Below are positions 36,001 to 47,331 of a stretch of 64,000 nt of DNA, in pieces (positions within the stretch are counted from its first letter, which is position 1; each line of letters begins with the position of its first letter). The notes beneath the pieces are model-generated. The model did no database searches, was not told the origin of the DNA, and saw only the letters and a list, made by a program, of their open reading frames with translations. The stretch comes from Gyrodactylus bullatarudis (Eukaryota > Platyhelminthes > Monogenea > Gyrodactylidea > Gyrodactylidae): positions 99,781 through 163,780 of the forward strand of contig SSNU01000064.1 in NCBI GenBank assembly GCA_012064415.1. Direction: 5' to 3'. Position numbers and translations under genes: made by a program.

Positions 36001-37183
36001 ATTTATTCCTCAGTCTCCCCATTTATGTGTGTGTGTGTGTTAAATCTATCCTTAACAAATAACATCATAACAAAAAAAGGTGACGTGTTGTTGTGGATCT
36101 CTCTCGATTGCCTGTCATTCAGTACATTGTATCCTCAAATTTTGTCCTGAATAAAAATGATACTCTCTGGGAAGTTCTATGAACAGTTCTCTTTGAAGAT
36201 GTTTTAGGCAATACAAAAAAGGATAACAACCATGATTGATCTTTCAGTGTTAAATCTAACCTCGTACAAAGTTTTCACTCGCCTCCTTCGTCTCAATTCA
36301 ATCTTGATCTTCTATTTGTGACTAATAGACCGAAATAAACAAAACAAAGACGCTTTTTATTGCCCAAAAGTAGGCCGAAATATTGAACCTAAAAATTCTT
36401 AAAGTTACCTGTACGTTGGCTTTAAAGTAGATATGAAAAATCTTCAATGTAAAGTTTAATAGGGCAACCAAGGTTAGACAGATATGTCAGAAGAAAGAAA
36501 TGATCATGGTGAAAACTTACTAGCTCTCTGCCCCCTCCTTTTGATGATAAAACCTGATAGAACCAATCAAGAGATTGAATTTTATCAAAATATTTTAATC
36601 ATCCAAAAAATTCGATTCAATTTTACCTCTCAGTTAGAAGGTGATTTTATTTTAAAAAATTCCTTTTCTTCTAGGGTTAATTCTAAAAGTAGCCCCAAAT
36701 CTATTCCAAAAATTCCAGAAAGTAGCCTCATTCTAGAAAATTTTTCTCAGATTTAGCCTCAAATTCTAAGAATTTCATCTTTTTTGAAATATTAATATTA
36801 TTTGTGTGTAATCTCTATTAGATTTGGAGCTACTTTTGGAATTAACCCTTTTTCTAATGTACTAAACCTTTTTGGTTACAGCCAAGGATGAGATGCTCGA
36901 AAGACCAAATTCAGAACCTCCCCAAGAATGTCTTGCCAACAATCATTCAATGATTAACAATGATACTAACACATTCAACAACAACAGCGGTAATGACCAT
37001 TTATCCGGTCTCTCATCAGTAGACGAGGTCTATGAAACACCATCAGAACGCCAGACACCAATAGATTCCTTTGACGCCTGCAGAACTTCACACAGTTCCC
37101 CTGATAATCATGAGCACACCTATAATCCCCCAAAGAACATTTCCAATTACAACAATGATAGTCCACCTATTCTCCGAGGATAA
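30081..37183 (+). CDS. Asn-rich C2H2 zinc-finger protein, five exons
   Basis: Exons 30081-30381, 30444-31171, 31670-32336, 33190-33483 and 36882-37183; introns of 62, 498, 853 and 3398 nt; 763 aa, all phases consistent. Two C2H2 fingers lie at the N-terminus: C47-C50-H63-H67 (CGKCNKSF) and C75-C80-H93-H97 (CDYPDCDRRY). The rest is low-complexity, rich in Asn, Gln, His and Ser, with codon-level AAT/AAC and CAT runs (e.g. 30773-30790, 32246-32262). A weakly acidic, conserved-looking block (DLDITLEDINEIISRD) is in exon 4, and the C-terminus has VDEVYETPSERQTPIDSF. It is probably a nuclear DNA-binding regulator; I cannot name the family. Exon 3 can also be read through its gtaagt donor to TGA at 32393-32395, giving a shorter form ending in SFSNDKL, so alternative 3' ends are possible. 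Confidence 0.75.
33484..36881 (+). other. Long intron 4 of the zinc-finger gene
   Basis: 3398 nt. It holds a (CT)n run at about 33998-34013, a (TG)8 run at about 36025-36040, MITE-like AT-rich sequence around 35150-35640, and a small MITE at 36673-36849 close to the acceptor. No coding content seen. Confidence 0.55.
36673..36849. repeat. Small MITE with about 30-bp terminal inverted repeats
   Basis: AGGGTTAATTCTAAAAGTAG-CCCCAAATCT at the left is matched by AGATTTGGAG-CTACTTTTGGAATTAACCCT at the right, nearly perfectly inverted, bounding 177 bp. Within it the motif AGTAGCC is repeated. It ends 32 nt before exon 5 of the zinc-finger gene, so it lies inside the splice-acceptor neighbourhood. 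Confidence 0.7.
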
Positions 37184-38299
37184 TAGGTACTTGACCCCCC
37201 CCCACATATACCCCTAATCTCCATCTCCATACTCTACTCAATGTTAGTCTTTTTCCTCGAATTTTTATTCTCACTTTTATTATTATAACTAATGATAGTT
37301 ATACTATTTCTTTACATGTACGATTATGCACAGGTGTGTGTCTTTCCATAAAATACATTCTGTACGTTTCTTAAAGATCATCAGGTAAATTGTTAAGTTT
37401 ACGTGCTCAAGAGTACTCTTTTTTACACACACATTGTTGCTATTTCAATGGTGTCCTTTTTGTGCTCCTACACATTCCGAGAGACCCCTCATAACTCTCA
37501 CTGCCCAATCCCAACAGTGCCTTCATATTTGTATTTTGATTTATTCATTTATAATGTTGTTTGTTTTATTTGCCCGCCCAGCCTAAACAAAAAGTTATTT
37601 TTCTACACATTACAACATCCACACCACCAATTACTATAAACTTGCCAATTTCTATTATACATTTTGAAAGAAAGTAACCATCCTTTTTATTCCATCAATT
37701 TCACGACCTGCCCTGTAAACAGATTATGATTTTATTGATTTAACTATGAAGGTCTCTCTCGTATGATTTCTCTTTCAAATTCTACCTTACCTTGTGGGGA
37801 AAATATTGTGTTTCCAGAAGAACGCCATTATAATTCCATAATCATCATTTAGAGTAATTAATAAATTGATTTCTTATCGTTTTTCTTTACTCTCTCACGC
37901 CGTTTCCAGATCATTTATTTATATTTTCTCTCTTGACTGAGACTGCCGATTGGCGGTTTTCAAGAAGATAAAACAAAGTGCCAGTGCCGCCCGACCTTTC
38001 AACATATTGAACGAATAAAAATTTTCAACATTGAATAATCAAGTGTATAAGCCTAAATACTTGAAAAATATACATGTTTAATATTTTAATTAAATGATTA
38101 TTATACTGAAAAATATACATATAAATATTAAAAACAAATTCTACCTACCAAACTTGAATGTAGGAATGTTTGTTGTGAATGCTTGACAAGGGATTACTCT
38201 CACGGAATACAATGATCTCACTAGGGATAAGATTTTTTATTTTATTAATTTTTCTCTAGTTAATCAAAAGAAGAATTGACACCTTCCAAAAAACCTCTC
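37184..38299. other. Intergenic / 3'UTR of the zinc-finger gene
   Basis: No coding signal. Probably includes the zinc-finger gene's 3'UTR and the promoter and 5'UTR of the Smr gene. Exact limits cannot be read from sequence. Confidence 0.4.
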
Positions 38300-41200
38300 A
38301 TGATCACAGTTAAAAAGAATGAAAATTCAAAAAAAGTAAGGCAAAAGAATCGCAAGATTTCAAAGGCCTCCGATGATAAGTGAGTTTATAATTCATATCT
38401 ATAATGAATTTTTTACTTTTGTATATTGCAATAAACTATAGAAATTATATTCTTTGACTCGATAACCTTTAACAAGATTTTCACAATTATAACGGATTTA
38501 TTAACCTACAACTATTTTTGAATGAACTTACTAGATCTCCTCTGATTGGCTAACTTGATACTCTTATATATTTTTAATACATACCGTTTTAATCTCTTGA
38601 GAGATTTTTAGTTTTTTTATAATTGACTAGGCAATTAGTTCTTTCCTCCAGCAATACCGACCTCATTGCATATCTTTTCGTTTTTAGCCCTTTGAAGGAT
38701 CTTGAGAGTAATCTCATGAAAACCCTTGTTGATTTTTCTCGTGAGAACAATCCGGATATTGATGCTAAATTGAAGGGTAAACAAGTCATACTGGATGTTT
38801 CATGTGAGTCATCCAAGGAATAGAATGAAAACATTTATCCTTTATTGTAGATTATTGAATGGAAAATACCAATTTTTAGTGCCTAAAGATGATTCAGATA
38901 AAAATCTTCCGGAGAATCAGACTCAAATGGTTATAAATCGATCCTTGATTAGGTCTCTTGTGAGTGAATTCGGCCACGAGTTGGGATGTAAAGCTATTAA
39001 CCTGGGTAAGTAAAAACCAATCAAAAGCAAACTATTGATAACTTTTAATGACTTTTTTTCATTTGTCAATATGATTGGCTAACGTAATGTAACCTCTCTT
39101 TATTACCTGTCCAGTTATAACATCATTTAAATTATTCAATAAATAATAGATAATTCATAAGTGTATTGATCGAAAGACACAAATTCATCACAAGAGTCAT
39201 CAGCTCTATTTGATATTAAATCTTTTATTCTTTTTTTATGCCGTATTGCAATTTTAACTATTTTGTTCACAAAAGCAAGAGTTGATTGTTTCGAAATGTT
39301 GGAAATGTATCTCTTATTTCGTTATGTGCATTATTAAACAGATAGTCTTGTTCTAAGATGTATACGAACATGGGATTTGAGCTGAGTCACCAAAGTCATG
39401 TTGAATCAAGAAAGAGGATGAAACCTGTTATTTCACAAATAAGGCCAATTAATGAGCATCAATTTTCGTGCTCAAATCTGAGCAAATCGGAATCTTGATT
39501 TCTAGATGAGAGCATAAAAGAAATTTGACGAACCACGAGTGTTACTCGGCATAGTTTCTTTCACTCAAATAGATTCAAAGTCGAGGAAAAAACCATTGAT
39601 AATAAGTCAAATTTTTTAGATAGTTTTTTTCTTTTTCGATCACCTGATAAGAACCATCATTCATTCAGTTAACAATCATGGTCGTACCCTTATTTGCATA
39701 TTGCTTTTACAATACCTAAAGCTATTTATAACCATTGTACTAAAATTATTTTTCAACTTGTTAGCTTTTTCTTGATAAAGGTGTTGTTTTTAACTAAGAA
39801 CAAGACCAATCTGAATGAAAGTTTCTATTGATTTTCGTAGTATTGAGGGTATTTGTATCCAGTTATTGGTCTGATTGCTCTTTGGACTTATGTGGAAGCT
39901 ATAGTCTTATCTGATTGATCCCTGATCTCTGACTTCCACCTGGAATATTATGCTTTGAAATTTGTACATTTGTTAGAGGTACAGGTTAGAGAGAAAATCT
40001 AAATCAATAAAAGCTAACGGAGGCTACTACTTCTGATTCTGCAATGAGCCCCCCAGAATCTTTTCCACTACAATTTGAGTTTCTGAATGAAATGAGTTGT
40101 CCAAGACTGATATTATCTTCCAAGCAAATTAGCGTAATTCCGGTGGATAGACCCACCTCACATAGATGTTCCACCTTCAACTACATTTATGAATACTATG
40201 TTGGTTGTGATAGGACTCATCTTTTATTGATCACTAGATAGTAATCTTTTGTTTATTAACTTTATTGAAATCTTTCTAAGACCGTATTGATTAGTTTTTT
40301 GATTATTCATTTCTCTTTTACAGATGAGAATTCAATTCCTGACTTTCTGTTCCAGGAGTGGTTCCAAAGCAGGGAATTTCAGAAGCAACTCTTGACAAGT
40401 TTCCTTACATCAATCGGAGTCCCTGTCAGCACTGTTAGCTCATCAAAAAGTTCCAAAAGTAATTCGAATATTTTAGTTTTCTTTCCCTAGTTAGCAAGGA
40501 AACAACTTGAATTCTATTGGTTCTTTTTCATTTATTCTATCAAACAAGCATTTATTAAATGTATTTGATATTATACATTGATAACTTTGTATTTTTTTAA
40601 AAATTTTGTGTTAAACTCACAACACAAACCCTCTAGTTACAGACTGAAAACATGCTTTTTTATCCTCGATTAAGAGTAATCGTGTTATTCAATACTAAAC
40701 ATTATTCATATACTCGATTCGTATTTTTATATGCTCTGAAATTATAATCCAATGATTTTGTCTGCCATTTACATGTGAGACTCATGACTCATATAAATAC
40801 ATGTCATTGTATCATTATATTAGACAAAGTTTCTTTTAATATGCAAAATGCTAGCATATCATCTTACGATATCATCACTCATAGTACTACTCAGGTCTTG
40901 CTCCATTTCTACTTTTTAGCACAGAAGTTAATCAAGATTCACTATCATGGCCAAGAAAGATGAAGGAATTAGAAATGATTCTCTTCTACACAAATACAAG
41001 AATGAACTCATTATTTTAGTACTCATCTTGTATCATAGTCTAAATAAAACTAGATTCTCTAATCAATTATGGTGTTGCATGATAATATCCTAGATGATAT
41101 TATACTTTGTATTTTAGTTAAAGTGATAAATGAAACCCTGGAACCATTTTAATTCATTTCCAGGGCTACCTGTCATCCATTTCTAGAATACGATACAACA

Positions 41201-44200
41201 CATGTATTTATAAATAGCACTCATTTATTAATTTATTACACTTTCTATTCAAAGAGTATTCATTGACAAGATTTTACGAAATAATAAATAGTAAAAAATG
41301 ATCTTTAATTGGGTCTATTCTTCTATTCTTCTGATAATTATCAATACTTATTATTATCAGTGATAATTTACCCTTATATTATACAATTCCTTTGATTCTG
41401 TTTGGATAAAATTGTTAGGGATGAGATCATGAAAGAATATAAATTAAAAAATCTGAAAAAAGCTTGTGAAGACAATCACCGTTTAGATTACCAAAGTTTT
41501 AAATAAATTTTATCATAAAACTATAATTATTGATCATTTTTAATGAAATACGAATTCCAACACACATGAATGATATTGAAATACAAATAGTAAACTCAAC
41601 AATCTACAATGTGAAATAAAAACTTTTTCCATGATCATTGATCACTTAAAATAACCGAGCTAAATTCATGTCGATCCCTATACACAGGGGTTTTCAAATA
41701 AAACTCTAAATTGGTTCTCAACCATCATCTATAGAATTTAACCTACATTCTTGACTTTAGTCACGGAAAAGAGTAAAAAGTTCAACTCAGAAATTGAACT
41801 CAAAGGAAATCTTGCCTATGTTATGGCCGAAGAGAAGGCGATCAAGGAATCAATCAAAGAGCAAAAACATGCAAGTCATTTATTAATCATCATCATTATT
41901 ATGTACAGCTTACTTGTTAAAATGTTTCTCTCTTTTGCATGACTTTTGCATTTGCAATGACTAATTTTTCGTCATCAAGTTTAATGTTTATTTTATTGTC
42001 AACAAATTATACACAATTTGTAAACAAAGTGAATCTGAGCTTATAATTATATACTCTTTCAATTTGTTACAGAGACTACAAGATGAAACAAACCTGTTCA
42101 ACCTGGAAGCCCTCAAATATGAGTATGTTGACCATGAAGTTGAAGTGATCACTGATACATTTATCCGTAATGAGTAAGTCTTACTTTGTAGCAAATTTTT
42201 CATAACTACCAAAATCACCAAAATCGATATGATCAAATTTTGACCTATCAGAATTGTTGAATTCATGAAAAATTAAATTTATGATATTAGGGGATTTTAG
42301 AAACTTTTGGTCTAATAATTAGGGCCTCAAGAAATATGATCTAAAAATTCATTTATATGCGCATAAAATATGCTCTATAGATTTTCTTTATAAAAACTGA
42401 TTCTACTTGTAAGCTATTTTTTTGAGAGTACGATTTTCACTATACTTGTTAGTTATTTTCAAAAAAATCATTCTTTTCGAATAAAATATTTAATCAAAAA
42501 TTAAATATTTTATCCTTAAGATGTATTGGAAACCATTTGGTAGCATGGGAAATTTGACTATGAAGTTTCACGTCATTGTCTTATTAAGAACGATCCTGAT
42601 TGGTCAATTCAATAAAATACACATAGAAAAGGGAAATAGGCCCTATTAAATATGCTCTTTTAATATATATTATAACGCCAAACAAAATATATGACACATT
42701 ATGAACTAAAAACTTTTTAACCCTTACCCACACAGAACTTTTGAATATCACAGAGTGTTTAAATTAAAAAGTATACCTCTAATTTAAAATATGCTTTATA
42801 TGCATTTTTGAGACCTTACTAATAAATTATTAGTAATAATCATAAACCTCCATCTCGTAAGAAATCTAAAAATAATTTCTCAAAGAAAAATCAAGTAATT
42901 CTCCTTATCCTCACCCTTTTGCAATATTAGCTTAGAGTTTTCTTATCATTTCCCTCTCGAATCTGGTCTTTTTCTAAATCATCTGGTACTATAGTATCTA
43001 GTAAAAATATTCAGGCTATATATCAATAGCTAATTGATATAAAGTTGGGAATCTATGATTTTTACAGAAATCTCGATATTCTCATCAAGAATTCGAATTT
43101 GGTGAAGATTTTTTGGAATCCTACTCAAGTTGCCCACTTTAACCAGTTGAAGAAAAAAGAATCTGAAAAAAATTATTTTTATGAAAAATATGGTCATTTT
43201 TCAAATTCCCATTTGGTTCCAAAATCCCATTTTTTCGAATTTTGAGCTAAAACTTTTTATTGATTTGAAAGGGGGAGGCTGATCGAAGAGTTTTTTCAGG
43301 ATCAAGATTAGAAAAGAAAATCAATTCAACTGAATCTGATCTTATGCCAAACCTTAGTATAATTTCGGAGCGGAATTTCGTTTTTTGATCATTTTCACTA
43401 CTTGAAAATCAATGAAATTTCGATAATTCAAAATCTCTCGAAAATGGGATAACTGTCGATAACTTGACAGTGCTAGTCAGCTTTCTTGTCTATTTTTGAT
43501 CATGAAAAAACTCTTCGATCAGCCTCCCCCTTTCAAATCAATAAAAAGTTTTAGCTCAAAATTCGAAAAAATGGGATTTTGGAACCAAATGGGAATTTGA
43601 AAAATGACCATATTTTTCATAAAAATAATTTTTTTCAGATTCTTTTTTCTTCAACTGGTTAAAGTGAGCAACTTGAGTAGGATTCCAAAAAATCTTCACC
43701 AAATTCGAATTCTTGATGAGAATATCGAGATTTCTGTGAAAATCATAGATTCCCAACTTTATATTCAATAAGATCATCTAATAAAATATCCACTGTAATT
43801 GGTTTTATTATTCATCTTCCTCATTAGTTTTGACTATGAGCTAACAAGAGCCTGTCTTGCTATGAGAATCCTCGATAGTCACCAGCAAAACCAACAAAAT
43901 ATCGACTTGTTCCAGCATAAATCGGGTTATTGGCCCAAATCAACAGAAACCAAAATGTTCCTTGATAACCCTCTTGATTTTCTCCCTGAACGAGATATTT
44001 TCGGTACTAATGACACAACCAACAAAGGCAAAGAGCGCCTAAGTCTTAAAGAAATCACAGACTATGAGAACGCTGTGAAGAATTCATTGCTCGACCTAGA
44101 ACCCGTAAGTTTTTCAACATTTCATTCAGGCTTATTAAGATGTAGCAGATTTCTCCCATATCCTCAAAATATCCCTATCAGATCAATAAATCTTCTTCCA

Positions 44201-45214
44201 TAAGAGTAGCGACAACTAAAGCTCATCTTTGTACTGAGAAAAACGTCTAAAAATCTACTTTTTTATAGGTAATTGTGAGTTGTTAGTATTTTTGAGTAAA
44301 GATTTCTTTTGAATCAAAGATATCCTGATAAAAATATTACTTTCAGATAACCAATAATCTTGCCTCTTCGATATGCCTGAATCGGCTCTATGAGAAATTT
44401 CCAAACATATCAAATTCCCACTTGAAGCTCCTCTATATCAAATTCAAGTAAGTGTCACCCTTCAAACCTTTCTCACTGATCCGTCAGATCAAATCCAAAA
44501 TATTTGCTCAGCTTTAGCGAAAGCAATGTTACAGCCTGGCTCAAACTACACGGAATCAAAGATGAAGTCTTACCGAATAAGTTCCTCATGACGCCAACAG
44601 AAAAGGCCAAAGATGCCATGTCACTTACAGAGTCCTGTTTGAAGCCTAGCGAGAAAGAGATCTCAGCCCTAGATCATGATATAAGCCATGTACGCTCAAA
44701 GATTGATTATCTCAACGAGACTCGTAACAAGGTATCCAAGTCGAATGGTAAAATTGCCTGCCTCCAGTATTATGATGGGGAAATAGCTAAGATGAATGAC
44801 AAACTCGATTGTATCCTTGAACAACATGCCTACGCTATTACAACATTTCGTTCACTAGACAACAACAATACTGACAAGAATAACACAACTCATGACAACT
44901 CTGGACCCTCTGAGAATGAACAAAATTGTACTTCGTATGATAAGATGTTTATCTCACGTTGGTCCACAATCGACCTCCATGGATTAGCTTGGACACCAGC
45001 CTTTAAGGTCTTCAAAAGTCGTCTGGAACAACTACGCTCTGTGAAGGAACAGGGCAACTATCCCAAATATTTCAATGTAATTACAGGAAAAGGCATCAAC
45101 TCCCATTCTGGCAATCCAATAATCCGGACGAATCTGATCAACTTCCTAAAACAAAATAAAGAGAACTATACAATACACAAGAATAATGCCGGTGTCTTAT
45201 TGATCAAGATCTGA
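38300..45214 (+). CDS. CUE / DUF1771-like / Smr-domain protein, N4BP2 type, nine exons
   Basis: Proposed exons: 38300-38379, 38631-38807, 38851-39005, 40324-40458, 41761-41870, 42073-42173, 43828-44104, 44347-44447 and 44512-45214, giving 612 aa. The C-terminal Smr domain is clear: IDLHG at 532-536, VITGKGINSHSG about 568-579, then P-I-I. Smr domains are nuclease- or nucleic-acid-binding folds. Before it, SKIDYLNETRNK ... LQYYDGEIAKMNDKLD resembles DUF1771. Residues about 353-389 (LNRLYEKFPNIS ... FNFSESNVTAWL) resemble a CUE ubiquitin-binding domain, and a second CUE-like stretch is YEYVDHEVEVITDTFIRNDF. No P-loop kinase domain is seen, unlike human N4BP2. The join 38807/38851 uses a weak gtcatc donor (43-nt intron) and is the least certain. 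Intron 5 is GC-AG. The 1.65-kb intron before exon 7 contains a complete foldback MITE. Confidence 0.8.
39355..39465. repeat. Interspersed repeat shared with 59757-59860
   Basis: Blocks AGATGTATACGAACATGGG, TTTGAGCTGAGTCACC and TTATTTCACAAATAAGGCC match 59757-59860 in the same orientation. It lies in intron 3 of the Smr gene. Element type not recognised. Confidence 0.55.
41871..42072 (+). other. Probable GC-AG intron in the Smr gene
   Basis: Starts gcaagtcatt after AAA CAT and ends tttgttacag before AGA CTA CAA. The GT donor 4 nt later would put TGA in frame four codons after the junction. The GC donor keeps a long open frame. Confidence 0.65.
43033..43769. repeat. Foldback (palindromic) MITE, copy 2, intact
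   Basis: 737 bp. The left arm starts ATTGATATAAAGTTGGGAAT and the right arm ends with its near-exact reverse complement. The arms pair over about 285 nt with few mismatches, leaving a centre of about 150 nt. It lies wholly inside an intron of the Smr gene. The arms contain open frames with no protein features, in mirror-image pairs. The transcript would form a very long hairpin. Confidence 0.88.
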
Positions 45215-46501
45215 TGTAATTTTAAAAATATTATTTTCACAATTTGTTTAAATAATTTCAAGAGAATATTCGTGTATTTACTCACAAGTAGATACCTAAT
45301 TGGTTGATTAATTTATATAAATTTATGTACACGAAAATTGAGTCACGAAGTAAAATTTTATCAAAGTATTTTATGATATGATAATTATTTTAATAAAATC
45401 TTTTATTTTTCACTATTATCCGTTAGTTTTTATCTCGTTCCTGAACAGAAATATCATAATGATTGTGCTACAACATGTAATCTACAAATGCTACTACAAA
45501 TCTTATCCAAAATTCATTGAATTGGCCATTTTGAATGACGTCATGCTCTTTCACATTTTACTACGTTCGTTCAATTAGAGTCCTATTTGACTGATATAAA
45601 AAAATTTTATTTCGCAAAAACACCTCTCAATTACGAAATAAAATTCAATTTTCCTAGTTCAATACCACTAATGACTCATTTGTTTAGCATTTGGAAACAT
45701 TGTACAGTGTATGATAATGAAACCAACATGAGAATCATTTGAATAAAAACACTGTGCTCATCCTTTTCAACAGTCTCTTTTCAACATTCCGATTTCACCT
45801 TGGCAAATATATATGCTAATTTATTGCCTCGGAAATATTATTATTCATGCTACAGCGTGATGACACCCAAATGTGGCATCTAAGGAATCTTTGATGCATG
45901 GCCAAAATTCTCGAGTTTGTAGTCATGAGAATTTTCGTTCTACATTCATGTTTATATTGTTTTTTTTCTATTGCAAAGACCGCAATATTGTATATGGATT
46001 TCAGTAATTTTATTGCATTAGTAAATTATTTACTGATATGTATGCAAATATTCGATAGATATTTTATATTAGATACCAATAATAACTAGAGCGTATTTAT
46101 CTCTCAGATCAATATCATTCATTCGAGATGTAGATCATCATATTCAAATAAAATTTACAGCTCTAAAAGTCAGAAATAGAAGCTAACGAAAGCATCTAGA
46201 TATCAAAACGGCATTTGGACGGATAATTTCGAAAAATTCAAATCCGCGCCACAATTCTTTTTCAAATACACTAGAAATAATAAAAGAAGTATTAACTTGA
46301 ATGAAAAATATTTTAGTTAGAGATTTTTTTTCTAAATCTCTCTGTTAAATTATCTGATGAGTTTGTTTTAAAAAACTATGGCGCGAAATCAAATATTTCT
46401 AAAAAATCATTACTAACTTAGTAATACCAATTATAGTTATTATTAGTTAAATATTCACGTATACTTACATATACGTCCGAATGACCCATGGAGATATTCA
46501 C
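45215..46501. other. Intergenic, no gene seen
   Basis: Smr gene 3' end followed by AT-rich DNA. No recognisable signal. Confidence 0.4.
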
Positions 46502-47331
46502 CATTGGTTAATTTATAAAAAGAATTTTATAAGAGAAATATATATTTCGCCAGGTCTTATCAATCTCTAATCCTGGTTTGATTAAATAATATTTACAAAG
46601 TTTTTTAATGAATAAATAGTTAATGAAAAATAGTAAAATCCATTTACAAAACTTCCAATTGATGAAAAACCAAAAAACTTCTCCATTCTTGATTTGTTTA
46701 AGTATAGAGAAGAAAAATTAAAAATCAATTGGGCCAAGGTAAGTCATGAAGATGGTTCTTTTGGATACATAGGTTAGGGTCCTCTCCCATTATAAAGAAC
46801 TTTTCTCTTATTTTAAGTTCTGTTAGATTGTCGTTTGGGCATTTAAATAAAATTTTGAAATTCCTCACCAAAAGAAGACTTGCGATTAGAATACACGAGC
46901 ATCTCAATAAGAATAGTTTTTCAATCAAAAAAAATTTGGATAGATGTGGTTGTGAGGCAAATGAAGAAAATTTCAAAAATTTATTTAAATGCCCTAACGA
47001 CAATCTAACAGAACTTAAAATAAGAGAAAAGTTCTTTATAATGGGAGAGGACCCTGACCTATGTATCCAAAAGAACCATCTTCATGACTTACCTTGGCCC
47101 AATTGATTTTTAATTTTTCTTCTCTATACTTAAACAAATCAAGAATGGAGAAGTTTTTTGGTTTTTCATCAATTGGAAGTTTTGTAAATGGATTTTACTA
47201 TTTTTCATTAACTATTTATTCATTAAAAAACTTTGTAAATATTATTTAATCAAACCAGGATTAGAGATTGATAAGACCTGGCGAAATATATATTTCTCTT
47301 ATAAAATTCTTTTTATAAATTAACCAATGGT
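46502..47331. mobile_element. Head-to-head foldback of a Penelope-like (GIY-YIG) element 3' end
   Basis: Inverted repeat of about 360-nt arms (46502-46860 and 46970-47331, ends CCATTGGTTAATTTATAAA and its reverse complement) around a spacer of about 110 nt. The plus-strand frame 46828-47106 reads LTKRRLAIRIHEHLNKN ... FKNLFKCPNDNLTELKIREK-FFIMGEDPDLCIQKN, then a stop. T-x-R-x-L-x-x-R-x-x-EHL followed by E-L-x-I-R-E-x-x-x-I and a P-x-L-x-x-Q end is the pattern of the C-terminal GIY-YIG endonuclease of Penelope-like elements. The left arm encodes the same tail on the minus strand. Arms are nearly identical, so the rearrangement looks recent. Confidence 0.7.

Noticed and set aside
43045..43777. 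Mirror-image open frames starting GIYDFYRNLDILIKNSNLVK, also at 59486 and 24525
   Set aside because: They are translations of foldback MITE arms. Both arms give the same peptide on opposite strands and there are no protein features.
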